Made by a program: the position numbers and the translations under genes | Notes under the pieces: generated by a model | Told to the model about the DNA's origin: nothing | What the model saw: the letters and a program-made list of their open reading frames with translations, nothing else | The model's database searches: none | From: Coprobacter tertius | GTDB taxonomy: Bacteria > Bacteroidota > Bacteroidia > Bacteroidales > Coprobacteraceae | Assembly (NCBI RefSeq): GCF_024330105.1 | Contig: NZ_JANDHW010000001.1 | Location: 186,001 to 250,000 of the forward strand | DNA: 64,000 nucleotides | Direction of reading: 5' to 3' | Shown here: in pieces, positions 1 through 8,718 of the stretch | Layout: each line of letters begins with the position of its first letter | Position numbering within the stretch: position 1 is the first letter of the stretch

Positions 1-651
1 TCCGGAGAGATTCGTAATATGAGCATTTATGGTAGCATTACTAATGGCCTCGAGTTTCGATTCCCATTCAGACATCAAGGCTATTTTTTTACTCGGAGTA
101 CGTATCAGGTTTATGAGAGGGCTTATATTTTGTATAAGTACTGCCGATAGGTCTCCGCAATAACAATGATCGGATAAAGCACTTACATTGTGACTTCCTC
201 CTAAGATAAGCCCTTTTCCTGTGAGAAAACGACTTTCTGGATTCATTTGAAGATAAAGAGCCACGCAATCTTTCCCACCTCTGTAATGACAATCTTTAAG
301 GGCTTCTTTACTTACCGGAATAAATTTACTTTTATCGTTAGTGGTCCCGGATGACTTGGCAAACCATTTTATCGGAGATGGCCATATCAGGTTTTTTTCT
401 CCTTTTTGTAATCTTTCGACATATGGTTTTAACTCCTCATAGGTGATTAGGGGCACCTGTTCGGAAAAAGTTTTATATTCAGAAATAGAGCCGAAATGAT
501 ATTTTTGTCCTATTTCGGTATTTTTTGCAGTCTCCAGTAAATTTTTTAACTGGTTTTGCTGTATTTCTTTGCCGTATTTCCCGTATAATGCGATTTCTTT
601 TTGTCGGGATGAAAAAATACGGCGGAGAATCCAAGTAGTATTCATTTTCAT
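1..651 (-). CDS. GH3 auxin-responsive-promoter family protein (acyl-adenylating enzyme), C-terminus beyond left edge
   Basis: The reading frame is open from the ATG at 651 through the left edge, so only the first 217 residues are visible. The clearest motif is SSGTTNDKSK at about residues 100-109, the ATP/AMP-binding loop of the ANL adenylating superfamily in its GH3 form, followed by FIPVS. Plant GH3 enzymes join acyl acids to amino acids through an acyl-adenylate. Bacteroidota homologues are common, but I know of no established substrate. An in-frame ATG lies two codons downstream (645); I chose 651 because it sits just below a good promoter (669-699). The family call is fairly sure, the function is not. 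Confidence 0.85.
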   Translation of the reverse strand, partial: MKMNTTWILRRIFSSRQKEIALYGKYGKEIQQNQLKNLLETAKNTEIGQKYHFGSISEYKTFSEQVPLITYEELKPYVERLQKGEKNLIWPSPIKWFAKSSGTTNDKSKFIPVSKEALKDCHYRGGKDCVALYLQMNPESRFLTGKGLILGGSHNVSALSDHCYCGDLSAVLIQNISPLINLIRTPSKKIALMSEWESKLEAISNATINAHITNLSG

Positions 652-668
652 TTTTTAAAATACAGGTA

Positions 669-699
669 CAAATTTAAGTAAATATTGCCAGTAGTACAA
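669..699 (-). promoter_or_regulatory. Bacteroides-type promoter for the GH3-family gene
   Basis: On the minus strand the -33 element TTG (699..697) is separated by 20 bp from the -7 box TAAATTTG (676..669). This matches the Bacteroidota primary sigma consensus (TTTG-N19-21-TAnnTTTG). The transcript would begin about 10 nt before the ATG at 651. Confidence 0.65.
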
Positions 700-778
700 C
701 CGGTTTTGTTAAATAAAAAGCCTGTGAGTGTGTTTGTGAGAGAATAGTTTATTATAACTTATTATATTGGATAACGAA

Positions 779-3097
779 CTATTCTCCCCATTCCGACGGT
801 TCTGGTCCCATCGTAAGTTCCAAAGTCGCTCCGGCGATTATTTCTTCGTGTGTAATATAGCTACGGTCAAGAGTTTTTCCGTTTAATTTGGCTTCCTGTA
901 TGTAAACGTTTCGGGAAGAATTATTTCTTGCGATAATAGTAAATGATTTCCCGTCGGCATATTGTTTGTCTAATGTAAATGTGATTTTGTCGAAAACAGG
1001 ACTGGTAATTTCGTATTTTCCATCCCCCGGACAAACGGGATAGATACCCGATGCTGCCATGATATACCAGGCAGACATTTGCCCTACATCTTCATTTCCA
1101 ACCAGCCCCATTACCGAATTTTTGTAAGCCTTTTCACAGATCGTACGGGTGTATTTCTGGGTAAGGCTAGGTTTTCCTACTTTGTTGAAAAGGAAAGGTA
1201 TGTGATGTACCGGTTCGTTTGCATGGTTATAAAATTGATTCCATAAAAAATCGTCAGGTGTATTTTCAAACATAGTTATTAAATCGTCTATAACCTTTTC
1301 TTTTCCACCCATCAGGGAAATCATGCCTTCTATATCATGAGGAACAAACCATCCTTGCTGATAAGGATTACATTCTACACAACCGTAAGCTTCTTGTAAT
1401 CGTCCGTTTTCTGGGATATCCATCCATTTTCCGTTAGCGTTGCGTGGCCTGAACCACCCGTAATCTTTATCGAAAACATGTCGGTATGCTTGCGATTTAT
1501 CTTCATATTGTTTGCTTTCATCGATTTTTCCCATCCAGTGTGCCAGTTGAGACAAGCACCAATCGGTATAGGCATATTCGAGCGTATGTGATATTGCACT
1601 GTTGCCGGGTGTAAACCCTAAAGGTTGGTTCCCGAAAAAATTCGATGAGTTGACAGCATATTGGTATGCCTTATTTGTATCGTAGTCTTTTATTCCTTTA
1701 GAATATGCATCGCAAAGTACCGAAATTGCCGGGTTTCCCAACATGCATCCGCTATATGCATTAAGAAATTCCCATCTTTCATAATATTGTTTTCCAGATT
1801 GGTCTGCCAATTCGATAAGTGAATTCAGCAAGTCGTTTACTACCCGGGGATTTATGATAGTTTGTAATGGCATTTGAGCTCTGAAGACATCCCATCCACT
1901 AAAAATGGTGCGTTTATCGAACCGATCCGAAACATATATTTTCCCGTCTGCTCCCCGGTATTCCCCATTGATGTCGCTACATGTACGGGGATCGATTAAG
2001 GTATGGTATAATGCGGTATAAAAAACGACTTTGTCATCGTATGTACCTCCTTCTATTTTTATTTTCCCTAAATTTTCGTGCCATAACTTCTCGGCGTTTC
2101 TGTGAACCTGAGAAAAATCCCAACCTTTTATTTCCTGTTTCAGATTTTTCTCTGCGTTTTCAATGCTTGTAAAAGAAATGCCGGTTTTCAGTAAGATTTT
2201 TTCATTTTTATGAGTTTTGTAACCGGCATAAAAGCCGAGGTGTTTTCCCTGAAATGAATTTACTTTAGGATATATATCTGCATTTTTGATATATTCTCTG
2301 TATTCGGCACTTACTATGTCTTCGAGCTTACGGGATTTTTTGTCGGGTATATTAGCAGACCAAATACCATAAGTGTCGAAAGGTTTCGAAAACTGTGCAT
2401 AAAAGAATACCGTATAGTCTGCTTTCCCTTCTCCATTACCCCATCCTCCTCCTTGGGGAGTACATTTCATATATCCTTTTATAGTATATTCATTGACGAT
2501 TTCTATGCTTTGAAATGTTGATGTTCCGCCAACTCGGCGTGCCAGATCGATCTGTATCCGGGACTGGTCGCTTTCCGGAAAAGTAAAGCATAATATACCG
2601 CTATGAGGCGCCGCTGTTGCTTCGGCATATATTTGGTAATCGGAGAGAAATACGGAATAGTAACCGGCAGATGCTTTTTCCGAGCTTTTATCATAAGTCG
2701 AACGGTAACCGTCTTCCGGTTCTTTTTCTGTCCCTGCAAATGTTTTTAACGGACCAGTTGTCGGCATAACGAGGAAGTTACCTAAATCGCCATACCAACC
2801 AACTCCGCTCATTTGGGTAAAAGCGAAGCCTTCTATCGTTGTGTGTTCATAACTGTATCCCGAGCCATTGTCTCCTCCTGTAATGGTGTTGGGGCTAAGT
2901 TGTACCATTCCGAATGGAGTGGCGGCTCCAGGAAATGTTTTTCCTAATCCGTGATAGGTTCTCGACGCTTTTGTATTGGTAGTAGCCCCTATAAAAGGGT
3001 TTACATAACGTTCGTATTTTCGAGGGTTTTCCGCTTGAGACGGATAAGCCGTAAAAATTAAATAAATAGCCAGGAGAAAAGAAAAATAAAATTTCAT
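779..3097 (-). CDS. Secreted GH92 family alpha-mannosidase
   Basis: The 772-residue protein starts with a signal peptide (about residues 1-22, ending YPSQA), so it is exported. GH92 enzymes are calcium-dependent exo-alpha-mannosidases that trim host or fungal mannans and N-glycans. The sequence has the N-terminal beta-sandwich followed by the (alpha/alpha)6 catalytic domain. Family landmarks include GWDVFRAQMPL and, near residue 690, NEDVGQMSAWYI, which carries the catalytic acids. Length is typical of the family. It has its own promoter-like box upstream and no co-directional partner immediately downstream. It is not next to a SusC/SusD pair here, so it looks like a stand-alone glycosidase. 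Which mannosidic linkage it cleaves cannot be read from the sequence. Confidence 0.93.
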   Translation of the reverse strand: MKFYFSFLLAIYLIFTAYPSQAENPRKYERYVNPFIGATTNTKASRTYHGLGKTFPGAATPFGMVQLSPNTITGGDNGSGYSYEHTTIEGFAFTQMSGVGWYGDLGNFLVMPTTGPLKTFAGTEKEPEDGYRSTYDKSSEKASAGYYSVFLSDYQIYAEATAAPHSGILCFTFPESDQSRIQIDLARRVGGTSTFQSIEIVNEYTIKGYMKCTPQGGGWGNGEGKADYTVFFYAQFSKPFDTYGIWSANIPDKKSRKLEDIVSAEYREYIKNADIYPKVNSFQGKHLGFYAGYKTHKNEKILLKTGISFTSIENAEKNLKQEIKGWDFSQVHRNAEKLWHENLGKIKIEGGTYDDKVVFYTALYHTLIDPRTCSDINGEYRGADGKIYVSDRFDKRTIFSGWDVFRAQMPLQTIINPRVVNDLLNSLIELADQSGKQYYERWEFLNAYSGCMLGNPAISVLCDAYSKGIKDYDTNKAYQYAVNSSNFFGNQPLGFTPGNSAISHTLEYAYTDWCLSQLAHWMGKIDESKQYEDKSQAYRHVFDKDYGWFRPRNANGKWMDIPENGRLQEAYGCVECNPYQQGWFVPHDIEGMISLMGGKEKVIDDLITMFENTPDDFLWNQFYNHANEPVHHIPFLFNKVGKPSLTQKYTRTICEKAYKNSVMGLVGNEDVGQMSAWYIMAASGIYPVCPGDGKYEITSPVFDKITFTLDKQYADGKSFTIIARNNSSRNVYIQEAKLNGKTLDRSYITHEEIIAGATLELTMGPEPSEWGE

Positions 3098-3160
3098 TGT
3101 AACGATATAGGATTAAGGTCGGGTTAAAATTCGCCATTCGTTTACTGAACGAATAGTAAA

Positions 3161-3168
3161 CAAAGATA
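3161..3168 (-). promoter_or_regulatory. -7 box for the GH92 gene
   Basis: TATCTTTG on the minus strand matches TAnnTTTG and lies 64 bp upstream of the start at 3097. No convincing -33 element is visible. Confidence 0.45.
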
Positions 3169-3197
3169 GTATATTTTTAGATAAAACCATGTCTTCA

Positions 3198-3237
3198 AAA
3201 AAATCCCCGAAAATATTTTATATTCCGGGGATTTTTT
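3198..3237 (-). terminator. Intrinsic terminator after the DEAD-box helicase gene
   Basis: Inverted repeat AAATCCCCG / CGGGGATTT (arms 3201-3209 and 3226-3234) flanked by A and T runs on both sides. Read on the minus strand it follows the helicase stop at 3262 and ends in a U tract. It separates that gene from the GH92 gene. Confidence 0.8.
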
Positions 3238-3261
3238 TGAATATGACTTTTTCTAATTATC

Positions 3262-5034
3262 TTATTTCCTGCGTTTTTGTTCCGATTTTCTGCGATTCGC
3301 GCGTTTATCGTTATCGCGGTTGGTGAAGGCTCTTTTTCCTCCTTTATAATCTCCATTTCCCCGTTTTCTCCCTCGTCCGTTTTCATGCGAAGAACCGTTC
3401 TCAGATGCGACTTCAACTGAAACCCTTCTACCGGAAAAGTCGGTGTTGTTTAATCCGGAAAGAACGTTTCTTACATCGTCGTCTTCTACTTCGAAAAATG
3501 AGAAATTTGTCAGAAGGTCGATTTTACCGATATTAGCTCTGCCCCTTACGTTATTGTTAATTAATTCGATTAGGGTATTGGGATATAAACCGTCGGTTTT
3601 TCCTAAGTTAATAAACAATCGGGTATAACCCGCTTCCGCTTTCCGGCTTCTTTTTGTCCGATCGTTGAAGTCGTTTTTACCTGTTTTTTCACCACGACCT
3701 TTTTCGTCGGGGATATCCAGTTCTTTAGCGTCGGCATAGTAATCGAGCAACCGGTTGAATTCCAAAGATACGACCCGTTTTATTAAGTCTTCGTTACTTA
3801 ACCATTCCAGTTTACGGTATATTGAGGGGAGATAACCGGCTATCTCTTCTTCATTAACTTTTACTTTTTCGATTTTATCAACCAGATTAAAAAGTTGTTT
3901 TTCGCATATCTGTTCTCCGGTCGGGATGCGTCCTTTTTCAAACTTTTTGCCGATAATACGCTCGATATCGCGCATACGTCCTTTTTCCTTTACGTGTATG
4001 ATCGCGATAGAAGTTCCGGTTTTACCTGCGCGTCCTGTACGGCCGCTACGGTGTGTGTAGGTTTCTATATCTTCCGGTAAACCGTAATTGATGACATGAG
4101 TTAGATTATCCACATCGAGACCTCGAGCCGCTACATCGGTTGCAACCAGTAATTGCAGGTTTTTAACGCGGAATTTTTGCATTACCGCATCTCGTTGTGC
4201 TTGGGAAAGTTCTCCGTGTAGTGAGTCGGCATTGTAGCCGTCTTGTATCAGTTGATCTGCGATTTCCTGTGTTTCACGTCGGGTACGGCAAAAAATTATC
4301 CCGTAAATATTAGGATAATAATCGGCGATACGTTTCAGTGCGAGATATTTGTCTTTTGCGTGTACCATATAGTACACGTGTTTTACGTTTGCAGCCCCTT
4401 CATTTTTGCTACCTACTACAATTTCTTGAGGATTATGCATGTATTTTTTTGAAATACGTGCTATTTCGGCAGGCATAGTGGCCGAAAAGAGCAGCATACT
4501 GCGTGTTTCGGGAACTTCGGCGAGAATAGCGTTAATGCTGTCCGAAAAACCCATGTTCAGCATTTCGTCGGCTTCATCCATAATCACGGTGTTAACGTTT
4601 TCGAGTTTCACCATTTTGCGGTTCATCAAATCGAGTAAACGTCCTGGTGTAGCCACGACGATGTGTACACCTTTTTTTAGCGATTTTATCTGACTTTCGA
4701 TACTCGACCCTCCGTATACCGGAAGAATTTTCAGGCCGTTGACATATTTCGAATAGTCGGTAAGATCGCTGGCGATCTGAAGACATAATTCGCGGGTCGG
4801 ACTTAAAATCAGAGCTTGAGGTTGGTTGTACTTCAGGTCTATTTTCTGGATAACGGGCAAACCGAAAGCGGCTGTTTTCCCTGTACCTGTTTGGGCTAAT
4901 GCCACCATATCGGTGTTTTCACCCAATAATTGCGGAATAACTTGTTCTTGTACCGGCATCGGATTTTCATAACCCATCTCGGTTATCGCTTTCAGAATTT
5001 CCGGCTTTATTCCTAATTCTTCAAATGTTTTCAT
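3262..5034 (-). CDS. deaD: DEAD-box ATP-dependent RNA helicase with DbpA-type RNA-binding domain
   Basis: This 590-residue cytoplasmic protein unwinds RNA, probably in ribosome assembly or mRNA turnover. All helicase motifs are present in order: Q motif (residues 1-35), Walker A AQTGTGKT, PTREL, DEADEML, SAT, ARGLDVDNLTH, and HRSGRTGRAGKTG. After a linker, residues about 470-545 form a DbpA-like RNA-binding domain (RLFINLGKTDGLYPNTLI). The C-terminal 45 residues are a very basic Arg/Lys/Gly tail of the sort that holds RNA. CsdA/DeaD-like enzymes have this layout, and the symbol follows that convention. A promoter-like box at 5157-5164 would give a leader of about 115 nt, long enough for cold-shock-type control, but I see no specific structure in it. 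Confidence 0.93.
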   Translation of the reverse strand: MKTFEELGIKPEILKAITEMGYENPMPVQEQVIPQLLGENTDMVALAQTGTGKTAAFGLPVIQKIDLKYNQPQALILSPTRELCLQIASDLTDYSKYVNGLKILPVYGGSSIESQIKSLKKGVHIVVATPGRLLDLMNRKMVKLENVNTVIMDEADEMLNMGFSDSINAILAEVPETRSMLLFSATMPAEIARISKKYMHNPQEIVVGSKNEGAANVKHVYYMVHAKDKYLALKRIADYYPNIYGIIFCRTRRETQEIADQLIQDGYNADSLHGELSQAQRDAVMQKFRVKNLQLLVATDVAARGLDVDNLTHVINYGLPEDIETYTHRSGRTGRAGKTGTSIAIIHVKEKGRMRDIERIIGKKFEKGRIPTGEQICEKQLFNLVDKIEKVKVNEEEIAGYLPSIYRKLEWLSNEDLIKRVVSLEFNRLLDYYADAKELDIPDEKGRGEKTGKNDFNDRTKRSRKAEAGYTRLFINLGKTDGLYPNTLIELINNNVRGRANIGKIDLLTNFSFFEVEDDDVRNVLSGLNNTDFSGRRVSVEVASENGSSHENGRGRKRGNGDYKGGKRAFTNRDNDKRANRRKSEQKRRK

Positions 5035-5156
5035 TTAATAATAATTGCTTGTTATAACTTTAGAGTCATAGCAAAAGGCAATTTTCCTTCCCAAAGGCTA
5101 AGGGTCTGGAGGAGAATTATTCGTCTATAATTTGTCTAAAGATATCTTATCGGCCA

Positions 5157-5164
5157 CAAAGGTA
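5157..5164 (-). promoter_or_regulatory. -7 box for the DEAD-box helicase gene
   Basis: TACCTTTG on the minus strand fits TAnnTTTG. The predicted start site near 5150 leaves an untranslated leader of roughly 115 nt before the ATG at 5034. Confidence 0.45.
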
Positions 5165-5251
5165 AATATAATAATCGACTTATGGCTGATAAGTTACAGA
5201 TATTTTACAGTTTTTCTTTAGCGATTAATCTATTATGATGAAATGGATTAT

Positions 5252-6307
5252 TTAGTTGTACAATAATATATGTTGAAGTTTGTGGCGTTTTTCGGGTGTT
5301 AATCCCAGCTCTTGTTCAAGATATTTGTTTATGCTGCCATATTCTTTTCTCAATTTTTCGAGAGTATAGGATAAAAAACGCTGATCGGCCGACATAAATA
5401 TAGTAATCGCTTCCTGAACGTCATAGGAAAGATTTGTGGGATCTATATCGCATACGCGTTTATCGACAAGATCGTTAGATAGTAGGTAATCATCAATGAT
5501 CTGTTGTTTGGGAACATCGAGTGCGCAAAGTATAAGAGCAACGGCAAAACCTACCTGATCTTTTCCGTATCTCGAGCTGAGAACAACCGGATAATTGTCT
5601 TCTACGAGCAGTTGATTAAACATAGATCGAAAAGCGCTTTTTGAATGTTGGCTGATTTCCATATAAAAATCTTGCATATAGATGATTGCATCTCCTCTTC
5701 TGAGTTCGTTATTGTGTACTTTATCCCGTATAACATAACTACAGGGTGTGTTAACGGGAAGGTTGATAACATTCTCGAGCTGAATGCTACCGGGAGGGGT
5801 TCTGAATTTATCGGTTGTCCTAAAATCGATTAGGGTGCGTATTCCCATCAGGTTTAATCTGCGGGAACTCAGATAATCGAGGGAATCGAGGCTTCCCGAA
5901 CGGAAAATTTTACCCCAGCGGATATATTTTTTTTGCTGGGTTTCATATCCTCCTAAATCCCTAAAATTTTGTATGTAGTTTAGTTTAGGGGCGCGAATTC
6001 CCACAATTTTGTCATATTTGTGATCGAAACACAAAAGAAAGTAATGTCGCATCATGTTTTTTCCGGCGGTTACCCGTACCGATCCGTCGGAAATAGGGCA
6101 TTCAGCCAATGGAGGAGATTGAATATCGAATTTGTCGGGATTTACAGAAGTATAGATTTTTACATTTCCTTCTGTCTGAGGATAAACATCCCATTTAAGG
6201 ATATACTCAAAATTTTCATCTGATTCACAGACTACTTCTATTTCGGGTGGAGTAGATCTGCAGGAAACAAAAGTCAGGAACAACAAAAATACGATGTAAT
6301 TATGCAT
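5252..6307 (-). CDS. Lipoprotein of the Y_phosphatase3 (tyrosine phosphatase) family lacking the catalytic motif
   Basis: The 351-residue product has a lipoprotein signal (lipobox LTFVSC, modified Cys16), so it is expected to be envelope-anchored. Residues about 20-110 form an N-terminal beta-rich region. The phosphatase-like domain starts at NFRDLGGY (114-121) and KIFRSGSLD, both typical of the PF13350 family. In active members the P-loop reads HCxxGKDRTG; here residues 244-253 read SSRYGKDQVG. The nucleophilic Cys is Ser245 and the phosphate-binding Arg is Gln251. The fold is kept without stops or frameshifts, so it is likely a pseudophosphatase that binds a ligand or phosphotyrosine/phosphoserine rather than hydrolysing it. 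It has its own -7 box and no operon partner. Confidence 0.8.
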   Translation of the reverse strand: MHNYIVFLLFLTFVSCRSTPPEIEVVCESDENFEYILKWDVYPQTEGNVKIYTSVNPDKFDIQSPPLAECPISDGSVRVTAGKNMMRHYFLLCFDHKYDKIVGIRAPKLNYIQNFRDLGGYETQQKKYIRWGKIFRSGSLDSLDYLSSRRLNLMGIRTLIDFRTTDKFRTPPGSIQLENVINLPVNTPCSYVIRDKVHNNELRRGDAIIYMQDFYMEISQHSKSAFRSMFNQLLVEDNYPVVLSSRYGKDQVGFAVALILCALDVPKQQIIDDYLLSNDLVDKRVCDIDPTNLSYDVQEAITIFMSADQRFLSYTLEKLRKEYGSINKYLEQELGLTPEKRHKLQHILLYN

Positions 6308-6337
6308 GGAAATCCTCTATATATTATTATCCGGAGA

Positions 6338-6345
6338 CAAATATA
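6338..6345 (-). promoter_or_regulatory. -7 box for the phosphatase-like lipoprotein gene
   Basis: TATATTTG on the minus strand, 31 bp upstream of the start codon at 6307. It matches TAnnTTTG; no clear -33 element is seen. Confidence 0.45.
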
Positions 6346-6418
6346 TAAAAGAGGATGCATTTGGAATAAATGGTTTTATTTATTTAATATATAATAGAGT
6401 TTCTTGCAAATTAAGATG

Positions 6419-7351
6419 TTATCTGTTTTCTTCGAGTAGTCGTTTGGCAAATGTTAATGAAATATAGTTGTCGTATGATGTACATACCTCGGTAGAGAAA
6501 TCGAGAGCGCAGTTTATTATTTGTGTCCATATATCGATGGAAAGGTCGTATAATTGGTCGAGAGTTACATTATTTTTAAGTAGTCCGTATAATATTCCTG
6601 CATTGAAGTTATCTCCGGCTCCGATAGTACTTATCACTTTGGCTTCTCGGGCATCGAAGTGGCGATTGCCGGCAGGAACGAACATATCTACTCCTCTTTG
6701 TCCGTGAGTATGAATAAAATTAGGACAATAAAACTTAATGTGGTCTTTGTAAATTTTATTACTGTCGTTTTGGTGGAAAAGGGTTTCGAAATCTTCGTCA
6801 GAACCTCTGACAATGTCTGCATATTCTAAATTCTCTAAAATAGAAGGCATTACTTTCATGGCCTCATGGGAGTGTGATTTTCTAAAATTGGGATCATAAT
6901 AAATAATCGCTTTACGGGTGCGTGCGTAATCGAGAAATTCTACGATACGACTCCTTAGTGCGGGATTGACAGCGTAAAACGAACCTAAAATCAGGATATC
7001 ATCGGCATCGATACGGGGCCAGACCACGTTGAGTCGTTGAGTCGGGTATTGAGTGTAAAACATATACCGAGCATCGTTTTCGTCATTTAGGAAAGCGAGG
7101 GAAACTGGAGATTTTCCATCGCAGAAAATATCGATATAATCGGTAGAAATGTTGTTTTCGCGCATAAAAGAAAGAGCAATTTCTCCGACATAATCCTGAC
7201 CGAGTTCCGAAATAAAATTTACAGGTATTTGCAACCTGCCTAAGGATACCATTGCGTTGAATACCGAACCTCCCGGTAAAGCTTTGGTTGGTTGATTGTT
7301 TTTAAAGATGATATCGAGAATGGTTTCTCCGATCCCTATAATTTTACGCAT
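6419..7351 (-). CDS. PfkB family carbohydrate kinase
   Basis: A 310-residue ribokinase-fold sugar kinase. The N-terminal glycine-rich region GGSVFNAMVSLGRL and the C-terminal signature TIGAGDNFNAGIL with catalytic Asp (GAGD) are both intact, so the enzyme should be active with ATP. PfkB members phosphorylate fructose, ribose, KDG or nucleosides; the sequence does not settle which, and fructokinase-like is the usual annotation. It is the last gene of a three-gene minus-strand operon, starting 19 bp after the stop of the arabinose-5-phosphate isomerase gene. That setting suggests a sugar or pentose-phosphate substrate linked to the isomerase. Confidence 0.88.
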   Translation of the reverse strand: MRKIIGIGETILDIIFKNNQPTKALPGGSVFNAMVSLGRLQIPVNFISELGQDYVGEIALSFMRENNISTDYIDIFCDGKSPVSLAFLNDENDARYMFYTQYPTQRLNVVWPRIDADDILILGSFYAVNPALRSRIVEFLDYARTRKAIIYYDPNFRKSHSHEAMKVMPSILENLEYADIVRGSDEDFETLFHQNDSNKIYKDHIKFYCPNFIHTHGQRGVDMFVPAGNRHFDAREAKVISTIGAGDNFNAGILYGLLKNNVTLDQLYDLSIDIWTQIINCALDFSTEVCTSYDNYISLTFAKRLLEENR

Positions 7352-7370
7352 AACAGATCGTTTTTAATGA

Positions 7371-7985
7371 TTAATCGTTATTGCTTTGTTGACGGGATAG
7401 TTGTCCCAAATATCCGCCGTGATGTCGTAATGCGTATTGTTTACAGTCGAATCCAGTAGCCAGCATCGTGTTAACCACCAGTATATCTCCGATAACAGTC
7501 ATCATCGTCGTAGAGGTAGTAGGAGTGAGCCTCAGTGGACATACTTCTTCGGGTGAACCGGTATAAAGACAAGCGTCGGCCTGTTTTGCAAGTTCACTAT
7601 TGTTGTTTCCGGTAATAACGATAAATTTCATATCGGGATACAATCGTTTTGTTAATGTCAGTAATTCGAGTATTTCTCGTGTTTTTCCCGAATTGGAGAT
7701 TACCAGCATTAAGTCGTTTTCCTGTAGTACACCCAAGTCGCCGTGCTGGGCTTCACTCGGATGTAAAAAGACGGATGGAATACCAGTTGAACAAAATGTC
7801 GTAGCTATATTCATCGCAATCTGGCCGGCTTTTCCCATACCGCTTGTAACCAGTTTTCCTTTTTGTGTATGTATTTTCTCTACAATGAGCGAAACAGCTT
7901 TTTCATAAGCATCCGAAACGGGAAGATTCAAGATCGCTTCTGCTTCGCGTTTCAATATCGACTGGATATTTTCCTGTATTGTCAT
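7371..7985 (-). CDS. kdsD: SIS-domain arabinose-5-phosphate isomerase (KdsD/GutQ type, no CBS domains)
   Basis: The product interconverts ribulose-5-phosphate and arabinose-5-phosphate, the first step towards Kdo for LPS. The 204 residues hold a single SIS domain with TSGMGKAGQIA, HPSEAQHGDLG, SNSGKTRE, CPLRLTPTTSTT and ALRHHGGYLGQL. The Lys, Glu and His positions that matter in E. coli KdsD appear kept. The two CBS domains that extend E. coli KdsD to about 330 residues are absent, as in other Bacteroidales. The frame is open to 8036, but that would overlap the upstream gene. The ATG at 7985 (MTIQENIQS) leaves an 11-bp gap to the LOG gene and is the better start. Confidence 0.87.
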   Translation of the reverse strand: MTIQENIQSILKREAEAILNLPVSDAYEKAVSLIVEKIHTQKGKLVTSGMGKAGQIAMNIATTFCSTGIPSVFLHPSEAQHGDLGVLQENDLMLVISNSGKTREILELLTLTKRLYPDMKFIVITGNNNSELAKQADACLYTGSPEEVCPLRLTPTTSTTMMTVIGDILVVNTMLATGFDCKQYALRHHGGYLGQLSRQQSNND

Positions 7986-7996
7986 AGTATGTGTAT

Positions 7997-8551
7997 TTAA
8001 ATTTCTTTGTTTGTTTTCTTTATAATTTTTATGCATTCGGTAATATTGCTTGCCACATGATAATGGTCGCGATAGGAGTTTTTTGCAAAGCCCGAATGAT
8101 ATGAATATTCAATCTGTTCAATCAATTTATCATAAAAGCCATTGGTATTGCAAAATAATATTTTTTTTGAATGGTATCCTAAATGAGCCGAAGCAATTAC
8201 GTCGAAAATTTCATCCAGAGTACCGAATCCCCCGGGTAAAGCAATAAATATATCGGCCAGTTCGGTCATAATCTGTTTACGTTCGGCTAAAGTTTTTACC
8301 TGTATCATGCGATCGGGCAATTTGCTCTTTTTCCCCCATCCCGATATTTTTTCGGTAATAACCCCTGTCATATAGCCGCCGTAGAGTTTTACATTCCGGG
8401 CCGTTTCTTCCATGAGACCTACATTTGCCCCGCCATATATCAGACGTAATTTATTTTCCCCGATAAATCGCCCCAATGAAACGGCTTCATCGAAATAAAT
8501 GGTATCGATTTCGTTTTCCGAAGAACAAAAAAGGCCAATCGTGTGAATCAT
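7997..8551 (-). CDS. LOG family nucleoside 5'-monophosphate phosphoribohydrolase (TIGR00730)
   Basis: A 184-residue Rossmann-fold protein of the LOG family, once mis-annotated as lysine decarboxylase. Members hydrolyse (cytokinin) nucleoside monophosphates to the free base and ribose-5-phosphate. The signature motif PGGFGTLDEIFDV is present, as is YGGANVGLMEETA near the N-terminus. It is the first gene of an operon with a KdsD-like isomerase and a PfkB kinase, all within 20 bp of one another. A product of ribose-5-phosphate would connect naturally to a pentose-phosphate isomerase; that link is inference. No clear -7 box was found upstream. Confidence 0.88.
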   Translation of the reverse strand: MIHTIGLFCSSENEIDTIYFDEAVSLGRFIGENKLRLIYGGANVGLMEETARNVKLYGGYMTGVITEKISGWGKKSKLPDRMIQVKTLAERKQIMTELADIFIALPGGFGTLDEIFDVIASAHLGYHSKKILFCNTNGFYDKLIEQIEYSYHSGFAKNSYRDHYHVASNITECIKIIKKTNKEI

Positions 8552-8704
8552 ATTATTATTTGCAATAAAAATATGGACGAAGATATGTTTTTTTATTCAT
8601 AATTTTTATTCTGTGAGATAGAAATATTGTCTTCGGTTAATATAGGTATGTTTTATGAAAATAATAAAAAATGATTTTTTGAAATAGATAATTCGTTTTG
8701 TCAT

Positions 8705-8712
8705 TACCTTTG
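8705..8712 (+). promoter_or_regulatory. -7 box directly upstream of the M16 peptidase start
   Basis: TACCTTTG ends six bases before the ATG at 8719. If it is the promoter, transcription would start at or within a base or two of the start codon, giving a leaderless mRNA. It also argues against the upstream in-frame TTG at 8698. Confidence 0.45.
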
Positions 8713-8718
8713 CAGACG

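Noticed and set aside
5035-5156. Riboswitch or RNA thermometer in the helicase leader
   Set aside because: The leader is about 115 nt, but I could find no stable conserved fold by eye.
8698-8718. TTG start adding seven residues to the M16 peptidase
   Set aside because: The TAnnTTTG box overlaps this stretch, so it would not be in the transcript.
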